Origin: Brevundimonas sp.
GTDB lineage: Bacteria > Pseudomonadota > Alphaproteobacteria > Caulobacterales > Caulobacteraceae
Assembly (NCBI RefSeq): GCF_013912065.1
Contig: NZ_JACESA010000010.1
Coordinates: forward strand, 88,163-152,162
Length of the DNA: 64,000 nucleotides
Reading direction: 5' to 3'
Shown: positions 39,829 to 48,980 of the stretch, piece after piece
How positions within the stretch are numbered: the first letter of the stretch is position 1
How the letters are laid out: every line of letters starts with the position of its first letter
Position numbers and translations under genes: made by a program
Notes under the pieces: generated by a model
Seen by the model: the letters and a program-made list of their open reading frames with translations, nothing else
Told to the model about the DNA's origin: nothing
Database searches by the model: none

Positions 39829-40176
39829 GCCACAACCCTTGGATCAGGAAATCCAAACCAGTAGATGCACAGATTTCGTTGAACGGCGATCAGTCGTTCC
39901 ATCGATGGAAACAGCTCCTTCGCTTGCGACGTCTGGCGATGCCGAATCAAACCCACCCTAGGTATGATCGATTTCTGCATGTCGCCCAGGCGATCACCAC
40001 TATTGAGTGGTGCAGGCGTGGGAGTAGATAAGATCGATAAGACCCGGAAGTATCAGTGCTTCCTGGGATCTATAATGCACCCTTGGACCTTTTGTCCTGC
40101 CCCCGTTTCACAAGTCGTTAATGTTCAGAGATGATTCAGGGCGGGAAAACCAGCCATTAATCATCGGAAGAACGAG
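39829..40176. other. Gene-free region before globin chemoreceptor
   Basis: A 348-bp stretch with lower GC. It contains a perfect hairpin CACCACT-ATTG-AGTGGTG (39995-40012), without a T tail, and GGAAG-N8-CTTCC (about 40046-40063) followed by TATAAT at 40071-40076, which could be a -10 element of the chemoreceptor gene, although no good -35 is seen. A GATTC (CcrM-type) site lies about 40 bp before the ATG. No protein-coding frame is supported. Confidence 0.5.
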
Positions 40177-41781
40177 ATGTCTAAGAACATGGATATCCAG
40201 CAGCGGCTGGATTTTCTGAAATTCGACGACACGGCCAGGTCAGCGCTCGCGCAAACCCGCCCCGTTATCCAAGCGGCCCTTCCCCAGATACTGGACACCT
40301 TCTACGATCAGATCCGCGCCACGCCCGAGGCCGCTCGTTTCTTCAGTTCGGAAGCCCAGATTTCGGGGGCCAAGAACGCACAGGCCGGACATTGGTCCCT
40401 GATCGCCTCTGGAGATTTCACTCCCGCCTATGTCGACGGCGTGCGTCGCATCGGCATGACCCATGCCCGGATCGGGCTGGAGCCGCGATGGTATATCGGC
40501 GGCTATGCAGTGGTCCTGGACGGCCTGGTCAAGGCCATCGTCAAGACCGACGCCGGCAAACGCAAGTTGTTCGGCCGCAAGGACAATGGGGAAGCCTTGG
40601 GCGAGGCCATCTCGAGCGTGGTCAGGGCGGCCATGCTGGACATGGATTTCGCCATCTCCGTCTACCTCGAGACCGCTGAAAGCGCGCGCAGAGACGCCGA
40701 CGAGAAACGCGCCCAGAGCGAGGCCGAACAAAGCCGGGTCGTCGCCGCCACGGCGGAGGCTCTGACCGCGCTCGCGCAGGGCGATTTGACGACGCGCATA
40801 CACACGGACTTTCCCGGCAGCTACGCGCGGCTGAAGGACGATTTCAACGCTGCAATGGCCCAGCTCGACGTGGCCATGGCGGAGATTTCCGGCAATACCG
40901 AAGCCATGCAGGCCGGCGCGAGCGAGATCAGCGAAGCCGCCGACGACCTGTCGCGCCGTACCGAACAGCAGGCCGCCACGCTGGAAGAAACCGCCGCCGC
41001 TCTGGACGAGATCACCGTCACGGTGAAGAAGACGGCCGAAGGGGCCCTGCGCGCGGCGTCCGTCGTCGAGACCTCGCGGGTCGCGGCGGAGCAGTCGAGA
41101 GAAATCGTCCATAGCGCCGTCGAAGCCATGAGCGCGATCGAGACCTCGGCGGACAAGATCGGCCTGATCATCGGCGTCATCGACGAGATCGCCTTCCAGA
41201 CCAACCTCCTGGCCCTGAACGCCGGGGTCGAGGCGGCGCGCGCCGGCGAGGCCGGTCGCGGTTTCGCGGTCGTGGCCTCCGAGGTTCGCGCCTTGGCTCA
41301 GCGCTCGGCCGAGGCGGCGCGGGAGATCAAGTCGCTGATCACCGCCTCGTCGGTCCAGGTGAAGTCCGGCGTGAGCCTGGTCGGCGAAACGGGCGACGCC
41401 TTGGCGGCCATCGTCACGCGCGTCATGGAGATCGATCAGCTGATGTCCGAAATCACCGCCTCCACCCAGGAACAGTCCACCGCGCTTCACGAGGTCAATA
41501 CGGCGGTCAATCAGATGGACCAGGTCACGCAACAGAATGCGGCTATGGTCGAGCAATCCACCGCGGCCAGCCACAACCTGACACAGGAAGGCCAGCGCCT
41601 GGCCTCGCTCGTCGCCCGGTTCCAGGTCACCGGGCAGGGGGTCGTCCAGCCGGCCTTCCAAAGCCCCCGCGCCCCGGCCCGCCTGACGCAGGGCCGGCCA
41701 ACCGCGCGGCCAGTCTTGCGTCAGGTGGGCTCCGCCGCCCTGGCTGCGGCGCCCGTGGCCAGCGAATGGGAAGAATTCTGA
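40177..41781 (+). CDS. Soluble globin-coupled chemoreceptor (HemAT-like aerotaxis transducer)
   Basis: A 534-residue cytoplasmic receptor. Residues about 5-165 are a globin sensor domain with proximal haem ligand His96 in GMTHARIGLEPRWYIGGYAV, the hallmark of HemAT/globin-coupled sensors, which bind O2. A coiled region with HAMP-like LTALAQGDLTTRIHTDFPGS leads to the signalling hairpin EIAFQTNLLALNAGVEAARA (about 337-356). There are no membrane helices. The C-terminus EWEEF matches the other chemoreceptor here and suggests CheR/CheB docking. Aerotaxis is inferred from family. The ATG has GGAAG upstream. Confidence 0.95.
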   Translation: MSKNMDIQQRLDFLKFDDTARSALAQTRPVIQAALPQILDTFYDQIRATPEAARFFSSEAQISGAKNAQAGHWSLIASGDFTPAYVDGVRRIGMTHARIGLEPRWYIGGYAVVLDGLVKAIVKTDAGKRKLFGRKDNGEALGEAISSVVRAAMLDMDFAISVYLETAESARRDADEKRAQSEAEQSRVVAATAEALTALAQGDLTTRIHTDFPGSYARLKDDFNAAMAQLDVAMAEISGNTEAMQAGASEISEAADDLSRRTEQQAATLEETAAALDEITVTVKKTAEGALRAASVVETSRVAAEQSREIVHSAVEAMSAIETSADKIGLIIGVIDEIAFQTNLLALNAGVEAARAGEAGRGFAVVASEVRALAQRSAEAAREIKSLITASSVQVKSGVSLVGETGDALAAIVTRVMEIDQLMSEITASTQEQSTALHEVNTAVNQMDQVTQQNAAMVEQSTAASHNLTQEGQRLASLVARFQVTGQGVVQPAFQSPRAPARLTQGRPTARPVLRQVGSAALAAAPVASEWEEF

Positions 41782-41821
41782 GGTCCTGACCGCTTAACCT
41801 GCGGGAGTGGTTTCTTCGCTC

Positions 41822-42568
41822 TCACCAGGATATCGGCCGGCCGTCCCAGGCGAAGAACCGTCCGCTGTCCGAAGGCCGAAGTCCGTCCATCACGCCGACA
41901 AGCGCCTCAGCCGATTGGTCCGGCGACAGCCTTGCCTTGGCGGTTGACTGAGCGGGAAAGGGTGCGCTGAGCGGGGTCTCGACCGTGCCGGGGTGCAGGG
42001 CTACGCAGACGCCGAGAGGATGAGTGCGCCGGTATTCCACCGCCAGGGTCGCCACGAACATATTCAGTGCGGCCTTTGAGGCGCGATAACCATACCAGCC
42101 GCCCAGCCGATTGTCGGACAGGCTGCCCACGCGGGCCGAAAGCGCCGCAAAGAGGCTGGGCCGGTCGCGCGGCGTGAGGGGCAGGAAATGTTTGGCCACC
42201 ATGGCGGGGCCTATGGCGTTGACGGCGAACAACTGGTGCAAAACCTCGGCGTCGAGCGCGCGCATCGTCTTTTCCGGAACGACGCCCTGGCCATGGAGCA
42301 GACCGGTCGCGACGATGACGCGAACCGGCCGCCCCAGTTCAGCGGCGCTCTCTGCGGCACGGGCGATCTGGCCTTCGTCGGTGATGTCGGCTTCCAGGAA
42401 AGTCCACGCCCGGTCCACCGATCCGCCCGGCCAGTCGGCAGGCTTGCGGCGCCCGATGCCGACCAATCTGTCGCGGGGGCGCCGAGCCGCCAGGACCCGC
42501 AAAAGCGCCGCGCCGACACCGCCTCCCGCCCCGACGACTACCGAAAGCTCCCCATCGTCCTCAGTCAT
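41822..42568 (-). CDS. Short-chain dehydrogenase/reductase
   Basis: A 248-residue Rossmann-fold oxidoreductase. It has the nucleotide loop VVVGAGGGVGAALLRVLAAR (residues about 10-30), LEADITDEGQIARAAE with the adenine-contact Asp, LFAVNAIGPAMVAKHFLPL, and the catalytic Ser/Tyr/Lys set in FAALSARVGSLSD and YGYRASKAALNMFVATLAVE, then HPGTVETPLSAPF. The pattern is that of C-factor-type SDRs; substrate unknown. Its start overlaps the stop of the LOV kinase by 8 bp, so it is coupled to that light-sensing kinase. Confidence 0.92.
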   Translation of the reverse strand: MTEDDGELSVVVGAGGGVGAALLRVLAARRPRDRLVGIGRRKPADWPGGSVDRAWTFLEADITDEGQIARAAESAAELGRPVRVIVATGLLHGQGVVPEKTMRALDAEVLHQLFAVNAIGPAMVAKHFLPLTPRDRPSLFAALSARVGSLSDNRLGGWYGYRASKAALNMFVATLAVEYRRTHPLGVCVALHPGTVETPLSAPFPAQSTAKARLSPDQSAEALVGVMDGLRPSDSGRFFAWDGRPISW

Positions 42569-45179
42569 CTCCCAGAATAGCCTCCACCCGGCGTACCAGA
42601 GACTTGAGTTCGAACGGCTTGGTCAGGATGTGCATGCCAGGATCGAGATCGCCGCCGCTCAGGACGGAAGTCTCGGCATATCCGGTGATGAAGAGCACTT
42701 TCAGACCCGGCCGTCCCACCCGCGCCGCGTCGGCCAACTGTCGGCCGTTCATTCCACCCGGCAGCCCCACGTCGGTGACGAGAAGATCTATCGGCCGATC
42801 CGAGTTCAAGGTCGCCAGCCCCGCCCGCCCGTCCTCGGCCTCAAGGAAATCATAGCCGAGTTCGGTAAGCCCCTCCGACACGAGCATGCGGATCGTGGCC
42901 TCGTCGTCCACGACCAGTACGGTCCGCCGATTCCCCGACCTGGCCGGCGCCGGAGACTCATCCGGACCTGCGCCAATGTCCACGACGCCGTGGTGGCGCG
43001 GCAGATAGAGGCAAACCGCGGCGCCCTCGCCGGGGCTGGAGCATATCTGGACCTGGCCGCCCGACTGCTGAACGAAGCCATAGATCATCGAAAGCCCCAG
43101 CCCAGTGCCCTGGCCGATCGGCTTGGTGGTGAAGAAGGGGTCGAAGGCGCGCGCAATCACGTCCTCGGTCATTCCGACGCCTGTATCCATCACGCAGATG
43201 CGGACATATTCCCCTGCCTGCAGATGGAAGTCCGCGTCCTCGGCGGGATTCATCACGCGGTTGGAAACCTCGATCGTCAGCTGTCCGCCGTCGGGCATGG
43301 CGTCGCGGGCGTTGATGCACAGGTTGAGGAGAGCGTTTTCCAGCTGTCCTGGATCCACGAGGACGGGCCAGAGCCCCGCGTGATAGAGGGTCTCGAACTG
43401 GATGGCCGGGCCGATGGTCTGACGGATCAGATCCTCCATGCCACGGGCCAGGACCTCGACGTTCGTACCCTTGGGCTCAAGGGTCTGGCGGCGCGAGAAG
43501 GCGAGCAGGCGATGGGTCAGGGCCGTGGCTCGCTGGGCCGCCGCCTGCGCCGCCGCGATGAACCGGCCGGTTTCGGACACCCGGCCTTCGGCGATGCGTT
43601 TGGCTACGATCTCCAGACTTCCTGTGACGCCGGTCAGAAGATTGTTGAAATCATGAGCTATGCCGCCCGTCAGCTGGCCGACGGCCTCCATCTTCTGCGA
43701 CTGCCGCAGGGCCGCCTCGCTGGCCATCAGTTCGGCGGTCCTCTGCTCGACTTTCCGTTCCAGCGAGGCCGCCAGCTTGGCGAGATGACGTTCGGCCCGA
43801 CGCCTTTCCCGCGCCGCCAGTGTCCGTTCGCCGACGTCGCTGAGAAACCGGAGCTCGTCTTCCTGCCAGACGCGGACGGTGGCGTGGTTCAGGAAGACGA
43901 GAGCGACCATGTCGCCCTGGTCCTTAAGCGGCATGTTCACGACGGCGCGCGCCTTGATGGCTTCCAGCGTGGCCGCCGTCTCCCTGGTGCGAGGGTCCTC
44001 CCGGGCGTCGGAGAAGGAGACGGTGACCCCGCGTTTCAGGTCTTCGATATAGGATCCGTAGTCGCGGAAATTCAGCACGCCGGAGAGGGTCTCGGCCCCC
44101 GGCGCGTTCCAGTCGCGCGCGATGGTGATGGTTTCGCGGTCCCGGTCAACGATGCCGAATCCCGCGCGGCTGACCTCGAGGGTACGGCCCAGGATCTCGG
44201 CCGCGGCATAGATGATGTCCTCGGGATCCTCGAGATCGCGCAGGATGTCCGACAGCTCGACCATGGCGGAGCTCAGGCGTTCGGACCGCACCCGATCCGT
44301 GATGTCGGTGGTCACGCCGGCGATCCGCAGAGGCGTGTCATCGTCTCCGAAGACCAGTATCCCGCGCGCCTCCATCCAGCGCACGCCGCCGAGCGGAGTG
44401 ATGACGCGGTGGGTGATATGATAGTCCGCGCCCTCTCTGATCGTCGCCTCGCTCTGGGCGCGGACGGCGTCGCGATCCTCGGGGTGGATCAGGTTCTGAC
44501 GGTCTTCGTAGGTAAAGGGCTTCTCGATGGGCCAGCCCATCAGGGTCTTGTAGGCTTCGGAGGCGACCAGGGTGCGTGTCTGCACATCCACGCTCCAGGC
44601 GCCGAGGCCGCCTGCCCGCATCGCCAGGTCCAACTCCCGGTCACGCTCGCGATCCACCCTCAGCCGTGCGGTCAGTTCCGCCTCGAGCGCCGCCTTGTCG
44701 GTCTGCAGACCAACGAGACGCTCACGTTCGATCGTGACATCGACCTGACTGGCGAAGAAGTAGGTGAGCGCGCCGTTCGCGTCGAACACGGGCGCCATCA
44801 GCAGGCGGTTCCAGAAGGGGCGACCGTCCTTGCGGTGATTGCGAATGTCGACTTCGATAGGCTGGACCGCGTCCACCGCCTCGCGGATACGACGGACGGT
44901 CGCCGGGTCCGTTTCCGGCCCCTGCAGAAAACGGCAATTGCGGCCCACGATCTCCTCGCGGGGATAGCCGGTCAGACGACAGAATGAATCGTTTGCGAAC
45001 ACCACGGGATTGTCGGGGTGACGCGGATTGGTGATGATCATCGGCATGCGGGTCGCGCGGACTGCCGAAACGAAGGGATCGGTGCTGCCGTCCAGTCCAA
45101 GCACTTCCGCCTCGATGCGTTGGGCGTCCAGTTTCACCTGGTCCGACCCTCGCCGATCGTAAGCTGCAGATTCAGTCAA
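42561..45179 (-). CDS. LOV-PAS-GAF hybrid histidine kinase (blue-light sensor)
   Basis: An 872-residue soluble kinase. LOV domain at about 35-150 with the flavin-adduct Cys82 in GRNCRFLQGPETDPATVRRI and NRLLMAPVFDANGALTYFFA; the motif is canonical. A second PAS at about 180-300 (GAWSVDVQTRTLVASEAYKT), a GAF domain at about 300-450, H-box with His509 in GGIAHDFNNLLTGVTGSLEI, ATPase boxes (NLCINARDAMPDGG, DTGVGMTEDVIARAFDPFFT, GTGLGLSMIYGF), and a receiver near 760-870 with Asp in LLVTDVGLPGGMNGRQLADA. Blue light is the expected input; the output is unknown. The SDR gene follows by an 8-bp overlap. Confidence 0.94.
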   Translation of the reverse strand: MTESAAYDRRGSDQVKLDAQRIEAEVLGLDGSTDPFVSAVRATRMPMIITNPRHPDNPVVFANDSFCRLTGYPREEIVGRNCRFLQGPETDPATVRRIREAVDAVQPIEVDIRNHRKDGRPFWNRLLMAPVFDANGALTYFFASQVDVTIERERLVGLQTDKAALEAELTARLRVDRERDRELDLAMRAGGLGAWSVDVQTRTLVASEAYKTLMGWPIEKPFTYEDRQNLIHPEDRDAVRAQSEATIREGADYHITHRVITPLGGVRWMEARGILVFGDDDTPLRIAGVTTDITDRVRSERLSSAMVELSDILRDLEDPEDIIYAAAEILGRTLEVSRAGFGIVDRDRETITIARDWNAPGAETLSGVLNFRDYGSYIEDLKRGVTVSFSDAREDPRTRETAATLEAIKARAVVNMPLKDQGDMVALVFLNHATVRVWQEDELRFLSDVGERTLAARERRRAERHLAKLAASLERKVEQRTAELMASEAALRQSQKMEAVGQLTGGIAHDFNNLLTGVTGSLEIVAKRIAEGRVSETGRFIAAAQAAAQRATALTHRLLAFSRRQTLEPKGTNVEVLARGMEDLIRQTIGPAIQFETLYHAGLWPVLVDPGQLENALLNLCINARDAMPDGGQLTIEVSNRVMNPAEDADFHLQAGEYVRICVMDTGVGMTEDVIARAFDPFFTTKPIGQGTGLGLSMIYGFVQQSGGQVQICSSPGEGAAVCLYLPRHHGVVDIGAGPDESPAPARSGNRRTVLVVDDEATIRMLVSEGLTELGYDFLEAEDGRAGLATLNSDRPIDLLVTDVGLPGGMNGRQLADAARVGRPGLKVLFITGYAETSVLSGGDLDPGMHILTKPFELKSLVRRVEAILGDD

Positions 45180-45520
45180 TCGCCTTCGTCTCCCCCTGCG
45201 CTGCTTTGATTGACGGCGCAGACATTCCTCACAACACGCAAAAAGCTCTACGGTTCATAGCGTCCGGCGGATGTCGCCAGGCGCGAACCCATCGCCGCCC
45301 TCGACAGCCCAGGCAGCCGTCTGCCACGCTGCGCCTTGGCGCGGGGGATCAGGAGGGGAGCGGAGTCAATCGCCATCTGCGCGAATTCGTACATAAAATC
45401 GCCTTCTGAATACGCTTAAGCTACCGGAACCATTAAAGAAATCCGTCTCGCATCGGAACTTCGCCCGACCAGAAACATTGATGCGTACGGCCCGGCTCGA
45501 CGGGTCGGAGCACAGACATC
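45180..45520. other. Divergent gap between LOV kinase and glycosyltransferase
   Basis: A 341-bp region with no supported gene. Its right end is AT-richer and holds the EcfG-like promoter at 45455. No matching stress promoter was found for the leftward kinase. Confidence 0.5.
45455..45479 (+). promoter_or_regulatory. EcfG-like promoter candidate before glycosyltransferase
   Basis: GGAAC (45455-45459), a 16-base spacer, then CATT (45476-45479). The general-stress sigma factor consensus of alphaproteobacteria is GGAAC-N16/17-CGTT, so the -35 is perfect and the -10 has one mismatch. The -10 ends 41 bp before the start codon. Short motif, so chance match is possible. Confidence 0.35.
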
Positions 45521-46636
45521 ATGAAGATCGCGCAGGTCACTCCGCTTTACGAGGCCGTTCCTCCCAAGCTCTATGGGGGCACGGAGCGCGTCGTCGCTCA
45601 TCTGACCGACGCCCTCGTCGATCTGGGCCACGACGTGACCCTGTTCGCCAGCGCCGACGCCCAGACGCGGGCCCGATTGGTTCCGGTTCGCGACCAGGCC
45701 ATCCGGCTGGATCCCGCCCCGCTGAAATCAGACCTGGCCGCCCACTTGTCCATGCTGGGCGAGGTTCTGGACCGGGCCGGCGACTTCGACGTCATCCACT
45801 TCCATACCGACATGGTCCACTTCCCGCTGTTTCGGCAGTATGCGGACAAGACGATCACCACCCTGCACGGGCGGCTGGACATGAAGGATCTGCCCGGCGT
45901 CTATGCGCGCTGGGGCGAGTTCGGCCTGGTGTCGATTTCGGACGATCAGCGCAAGCCTCTTCCCTTCGCCAGCTGGAAGGCCACCGTGCATCACGGGATG
46001 CCGGGCGAGCAGTATCTGTTCTCGCCCCAGTCCGAGGGTTATCTGGCCTTCCTGGGCCGTATCTCGCCCGAGAAGCGGCCGGACCGCGCCATTGAAATCG
46101 CCACCAAACTGGGCCGTCGGCTGAAGATGGCCGCCAAGGTGGATGCGGCTGACAAACGCTATTGGGAAGAGACCATCCGCCCGATGGTGGAAGGCAATCC
46201 GCTGATCGAATTCATTGGCGAGATCGGCGACCATCAGAAATCCGCCTTCCTGGGCGGCGCCGACGCCCTGCTGTTCCCGATCGACTGGCCCGAGCCCTTC
46301 GGTCTGGTGATGATCGAGGCCATGGCTTGCGGGACCCCCGTGGTCGCCTTCCGGTGCGGCTCGACGCCCGAGATCGTCGAGGACGGGGCGACGGGCTTCC
46401 TGGTCGACACGATGGAACAGGCGGTCGCCGCTGCCGGGCGCGTGCACCTGCTGGACCGCGAGGCCGTACGCGCCCGGTTCGACCTGCGGTTCTCCGCCAC
46501 GGCCATGGCCCGCCGCTACCTGGACGTCTATGGCGATCTGCTGGCTCGCCGACCCTTCGCCGAACCGCCGGTCAAGGATGTCGTGACCAGTCTGCGGGCG
46601 CGGGACGAAGACCGCAGTTTCGCGGCCATCGCCTGA
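45521..46636 (+). CDS. Family 4 glycosyltransferase
   Basis: A 371-residue GT-B glycosyltransferase. The acceptor half opens MKIAQVTPLYEAVPPKLYGG and TERVVAHLTDALVDLGHDVT; the donor half holds YLAFLGRISPEKRPDRAIEI, PLIEFIGEIGDHQKSAFLGG and the E-x7-E motif in PEPFGLVMIEAMACGTPVVA, the GT4 nucleotide-sugar site. Product unknown; relatives near debranching-type glucosidases act on glycans or osmoprotectants. It is followed by its own terminator, so it is transcribed alone, possibly from the EcfG-like promoter. Confidence 0.92.
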   Translation: MKIAQVTPLYEAVPPKLYGGTERVVAHLTDALVDLGHDVTLFASADAQTRARLVPVRDQAIRLDPAPLKSDLAAHLSMLGEVLDRAGDFDVIHFHTDMVHFPLFRQYADKTITTLHGRLDMKDLPGVYARWGEFGLVSISDDQRKPLPFASWKATVHHGMPGEQYLFSPQSEGYLAFLGRISPEKRPDRAIEIATKLGRRLKMAAKVDAADKRYWEETIRPMVEGNPLIEFIGEIGDHQKSAFLGGADALLFPIDWPEPFGLVMIEAMACGTPVVAFRCGSTPEIVEDGATGFLVDTMEQAVAAAGRVHLLDREAVRARFDLRFSATAMARRYLDVYGDLLARRPFAEPPVKDVVTSLRARDEDRSFAAIA

Positions 46637-46660
46637 AGCGATCCGATTTCCCAAGAAATT

Positions 46661-46699
46661 CAGGCGGCGGGGGTGAACCCTCCGCCGCCTGTTTCATTT
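46661..46699 (+). terminator. Rho-independent terminator of glycosyltransferase gene
   Basis: CAGGCGGCGG (46661-46670) and CCGCCGCCTG (46682-46691) are perfect 10-bp arms with an 11-base loop, followed by TTTCATTT. It lies 24 bp after the stop and separates this gene from the glucosidase gene. Confidence 0.85.
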
Positions 46700-46775
46700 G
46701 ATCATCCAAGCGGCCTCTGAGCGCCGCAATAGGATGAGACGTTCGAACTGGCCTCAAAAGACATAGAGAGACCGC

Positions 46776-48923
46776 ATGGACGACGCCTATTCCACTCTGT
46801 TGAGCGCCGGCGAGACCGTCGAGGCGTCCGGCCTTGAGCAGCTGATGGCGCTGAAGGCGGGCGACGCCTTCCTCGTGGCCGACGGCTGGGGCGACATGAA
46901 AGGCGGGGCGGACGGCCTGTTCGCCGGCGACACCCGCGTGCTGTCGCGTTGGGTCATGACGGTCGGGCTGCTGAAGCCGTCGCGCCTGTCGTCCGGCGTC
47001 AGCCAGGACAATGTCTTCTTCTCCTGCCACACGACCAATCGTCCGCTGCCGCCGATGGGCGGCCGGTCGGCCCCCGCCGGGGTCATGCATATCGAGCGCC
47101 GGCGCTTCCTGTGGGATCGGCGGATGTTCGAACGCATCCAGATGGTCAACCACGGGGTCGAGGACATACTGCTGCCCCTAGCCTTCGACTTCGGCGCCGA
47201 CTTCGCGGACATCTTCCAGGTGCGAGGGACGCACAGGGCAAAGACCGGCAACCTGCATGCGCCGACGATGGACGGGCGCCGCGTCACCTTCCGCTACACC
47301 GGCCTGGACGGGATCGAGCGATCAAGTTGCCTGGCCTTTTCAGAACCCCCGGCGCGGCTGACCGCACAGCGGGCCGAGTTCATGTTCAGCCTGCCCAAGG
47401 GGCGGTCGATGGACCTGTTCATCGAATGCGGCGTGGATTCGTGCGAGGCGCCGGATACGCGGCGCTGGCGCCAGAACGCCATCCAGGCGCGGGTGGCCAT
47501 GCGGGCCAAGCGTCGGCGCGGCGCCTCGCTGCGCGGGCCTCGCAGTCCCCGGTTCAACGACTGGCTGGATCAGTCGCGGGCCGACATGGCCCTGTTGACC
47601 ACCGACCTGCCGACCGGCCCCTATCCTTACGCTGGCACCCCTTGGTTCTCGACCCCGTTCGGGCGAGACGGGATCATCGCCGCCTGGCAGATGCTGTGGC
47701 TGGACCCATCCCTGGCCAAGGGGGTGCTGACCTATCTGGCCTCGCGTCAGGCGACCGAGACCTCGTTGTTCCAGGACAGCCAGCCCGGCAAGATCATGCA
47801 CGAGACCCGGGGAGGCGAGATGAGCGCCCTGGGTGAGGTGCCTTTCGGCCTCTATTACGGCGGCGTGGACACCACCTGTCTGTTCATCGCCCTGGCCGGC
47901 GCCTACGCCAGCCGCACGGGCGATCTGGACCTGATCCGCAAGCTCTGGCCCAATCTGATCGCGGCCGCCGACTGGATGCGCGACTATGGCGACAGCAACG
48001 GCGACGGTCTGATCGACTATCAGCGCGGGGCCGACACGGGCCTGTCGAACCAGGGCTGGAAGGATTCCGAGGACGCGATCTTCCATGCCGACGGCCGTTT
48101 CCCCAAGGGACCCATCGCCTTGCTGGAGGTCCAGGGCTACGCCTTCGCCGCCTGGCGTGCCCTGGGCGATCTGGGCGAGCGGCTATACGACAGCCGTGCG
48201 CCCGAATGGCGGATGCGGGCCGAACAGGTCCGCGCCCTGGTCGAGGACAAATACTGGATGGAGGACGAGGGCTTCTACGCCGTCGCCCTGGACGGCGACG
48301 GCGAACAGTGTCGCGCGGTCGCCTCGAACGCCGGCCACCTGCTGTTCACCGGCCTGCCGTCGGTCGAACGCGCCCGCCGGGTGACCAAACGTCTGCTGTC
48401 GGCCGAGTTCCGCACCGGCTGGGGCATCCGCACGCTCGAGCTGGGTCAGGCGCGGTTCAATCCGATGAGCTATCACAACGGCTCGGTCTGGCCCCATGAC
48501 ACGGCCATGGCCGCCGCAGGCATGGCCAACTACGGCGAGCGGGAAGCCGTCGCCGAGATCCTTGCCGAGATCTACGCCGCCGCCGCCCATTTCCACCTGC
48601 GGCTGCCCGAGCTCTTCTGCGGCTTCCCCCGCGCCCCGGGCGAGCCGCCCATCGCCTATCCGGTCGCCTGCCTGCCCCAGGCCTGGGCCGCAGGATCGGT
48701 CTTCCTGATGCTGCAGGCGACGCTGGGCCTGTCCATCGACGCCTGGACCGGAACCATCGACATGGCCGATCCGGTCCTGCCCGCCGGGCTGGAGCGGCTG
48801 AAGATCACCCGGCTGGAGATCGGCGAGGCGGTGGTGGACCTGAACATCCGGCATGTGGACGGGCAGGCCGTGGTCATCCCCCACCATCGCCAGGGCCGGC
48901 TCGCCGTCCGCACCCTGCGCTGA
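46776..48923 (+). CDS. Amylo-alpha-1,6-glucosidase/glycogen-debranching-type glycoside hydrolase
   Basis: A 715-residue predicted cytoplasmic enzyme. Residues about 20-220 form the N-terminal domain of bacterial debranching-type enzymes (LKAGDAFLVADGWGDMKGGA; GLFAGDTRVLSRWVMTVGLL). The rest is an (alpha/alpha)6 catalytic domain with YAGTPWFSTPFGRDGIIAAW, TRGGEMSALGEVPFGLYYGG, DSNGDGLIDYQRGADTGLSN, GWKDSEDAIFHADGRFP and NPMSYHNGSVWPHDTAMAAA, the usual acidic clusters. Its substrate may be an alpha-glucan or glycoside; the preceding glycosyltransferase suggests a shared product. No export signal is seen. The ATG at 46776 has AGAGAG upstream. Confidence 0.9.
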   Translation: MDDAYSTLLSAGETVEASGLEQLMALKAGDAFLVADGWGDMKGGADGLFAGDTRVLSRWVMTVGLLKPSRLSSGVSQDNVFFSCHTTNRPLPPMGGRSAPAGVMHIERRRFLWDRRMFERIQMVNHGVEDILLPLAFDFGADFADIFQVRGTHRAKTGNLHAPTMDGRRVTFRYTGLDGIERSSCLAFSEPPARLTAQRAEFMFSLPKGRSMDLFIECGVDSCEAPDTRRWRQNAIQARVAMRAKRRRGASLRGPRSPRFNDWLDQSRADMALLTTDLPTGPYPYAGTPWFSTPFGRDGIIAAWQMLWLDPSLAKGVLTYLASRQATETSLFQDSQPGKIMHETRGGEMSALGEVPFGLYYGGVDTTCLFIALAGAYASRTGDLDLIRKLWPNLIAAADWMRDYGDSNGDGLIDYQRGADTGLSNQGWKDSEDAIFHADGRFPKGPIALLEVQGYAFAAWRALGDLGERLYDSRAPEWRMRAEQVRALVEDKYWMEDEGFYAVALDGDGEQCRAVASNAGHLLFTGLPSVERARRVTKRLLSAEFRTGWGIRTLELGQARFNPMSYHNGSVWPHDTAMAAAGMANYGEREAVAEILAEIYAAAAHFHLRLPELFCGFPRAPGEPPIAYPVACLPQAWAAGSVFLMLQATLGLSIDAWTGTIDMADPVLPAGLERLKITRLEIGEAVVDLNIRHVDGQAVVIPHHRQGRLAVRTLR

Positions 48924-48924
48924 A

Positions 48925-48949
48925 GAAACCGTCTCGCCGGCGCGACGTT
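48925..48949 (+). promoter_or_regulatory. EcfG-like promoter candidate before ku
   Basis: GAAAC (48925-48929), a 16-base spacer, then CGTT (48946-48949): one mismatch to GGAAC and a perfect -10 for the EcfG/SigT consensus. It starts just after the glucosidase stop and ends 31 bp before the ku ATG. Confidence 0.4.
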
Positions 48950-48980
48950 AGGGGATCGAACGACGCAGGGAGAGACGACC

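Noticed and set aside
45206-45409. 67-codon open frame in the LOV kinase/glycosyltransferase gap
   Set aside because: Arg/Gln-rich random-looking product, no ribosome site, lies where divergent promoters are expected.
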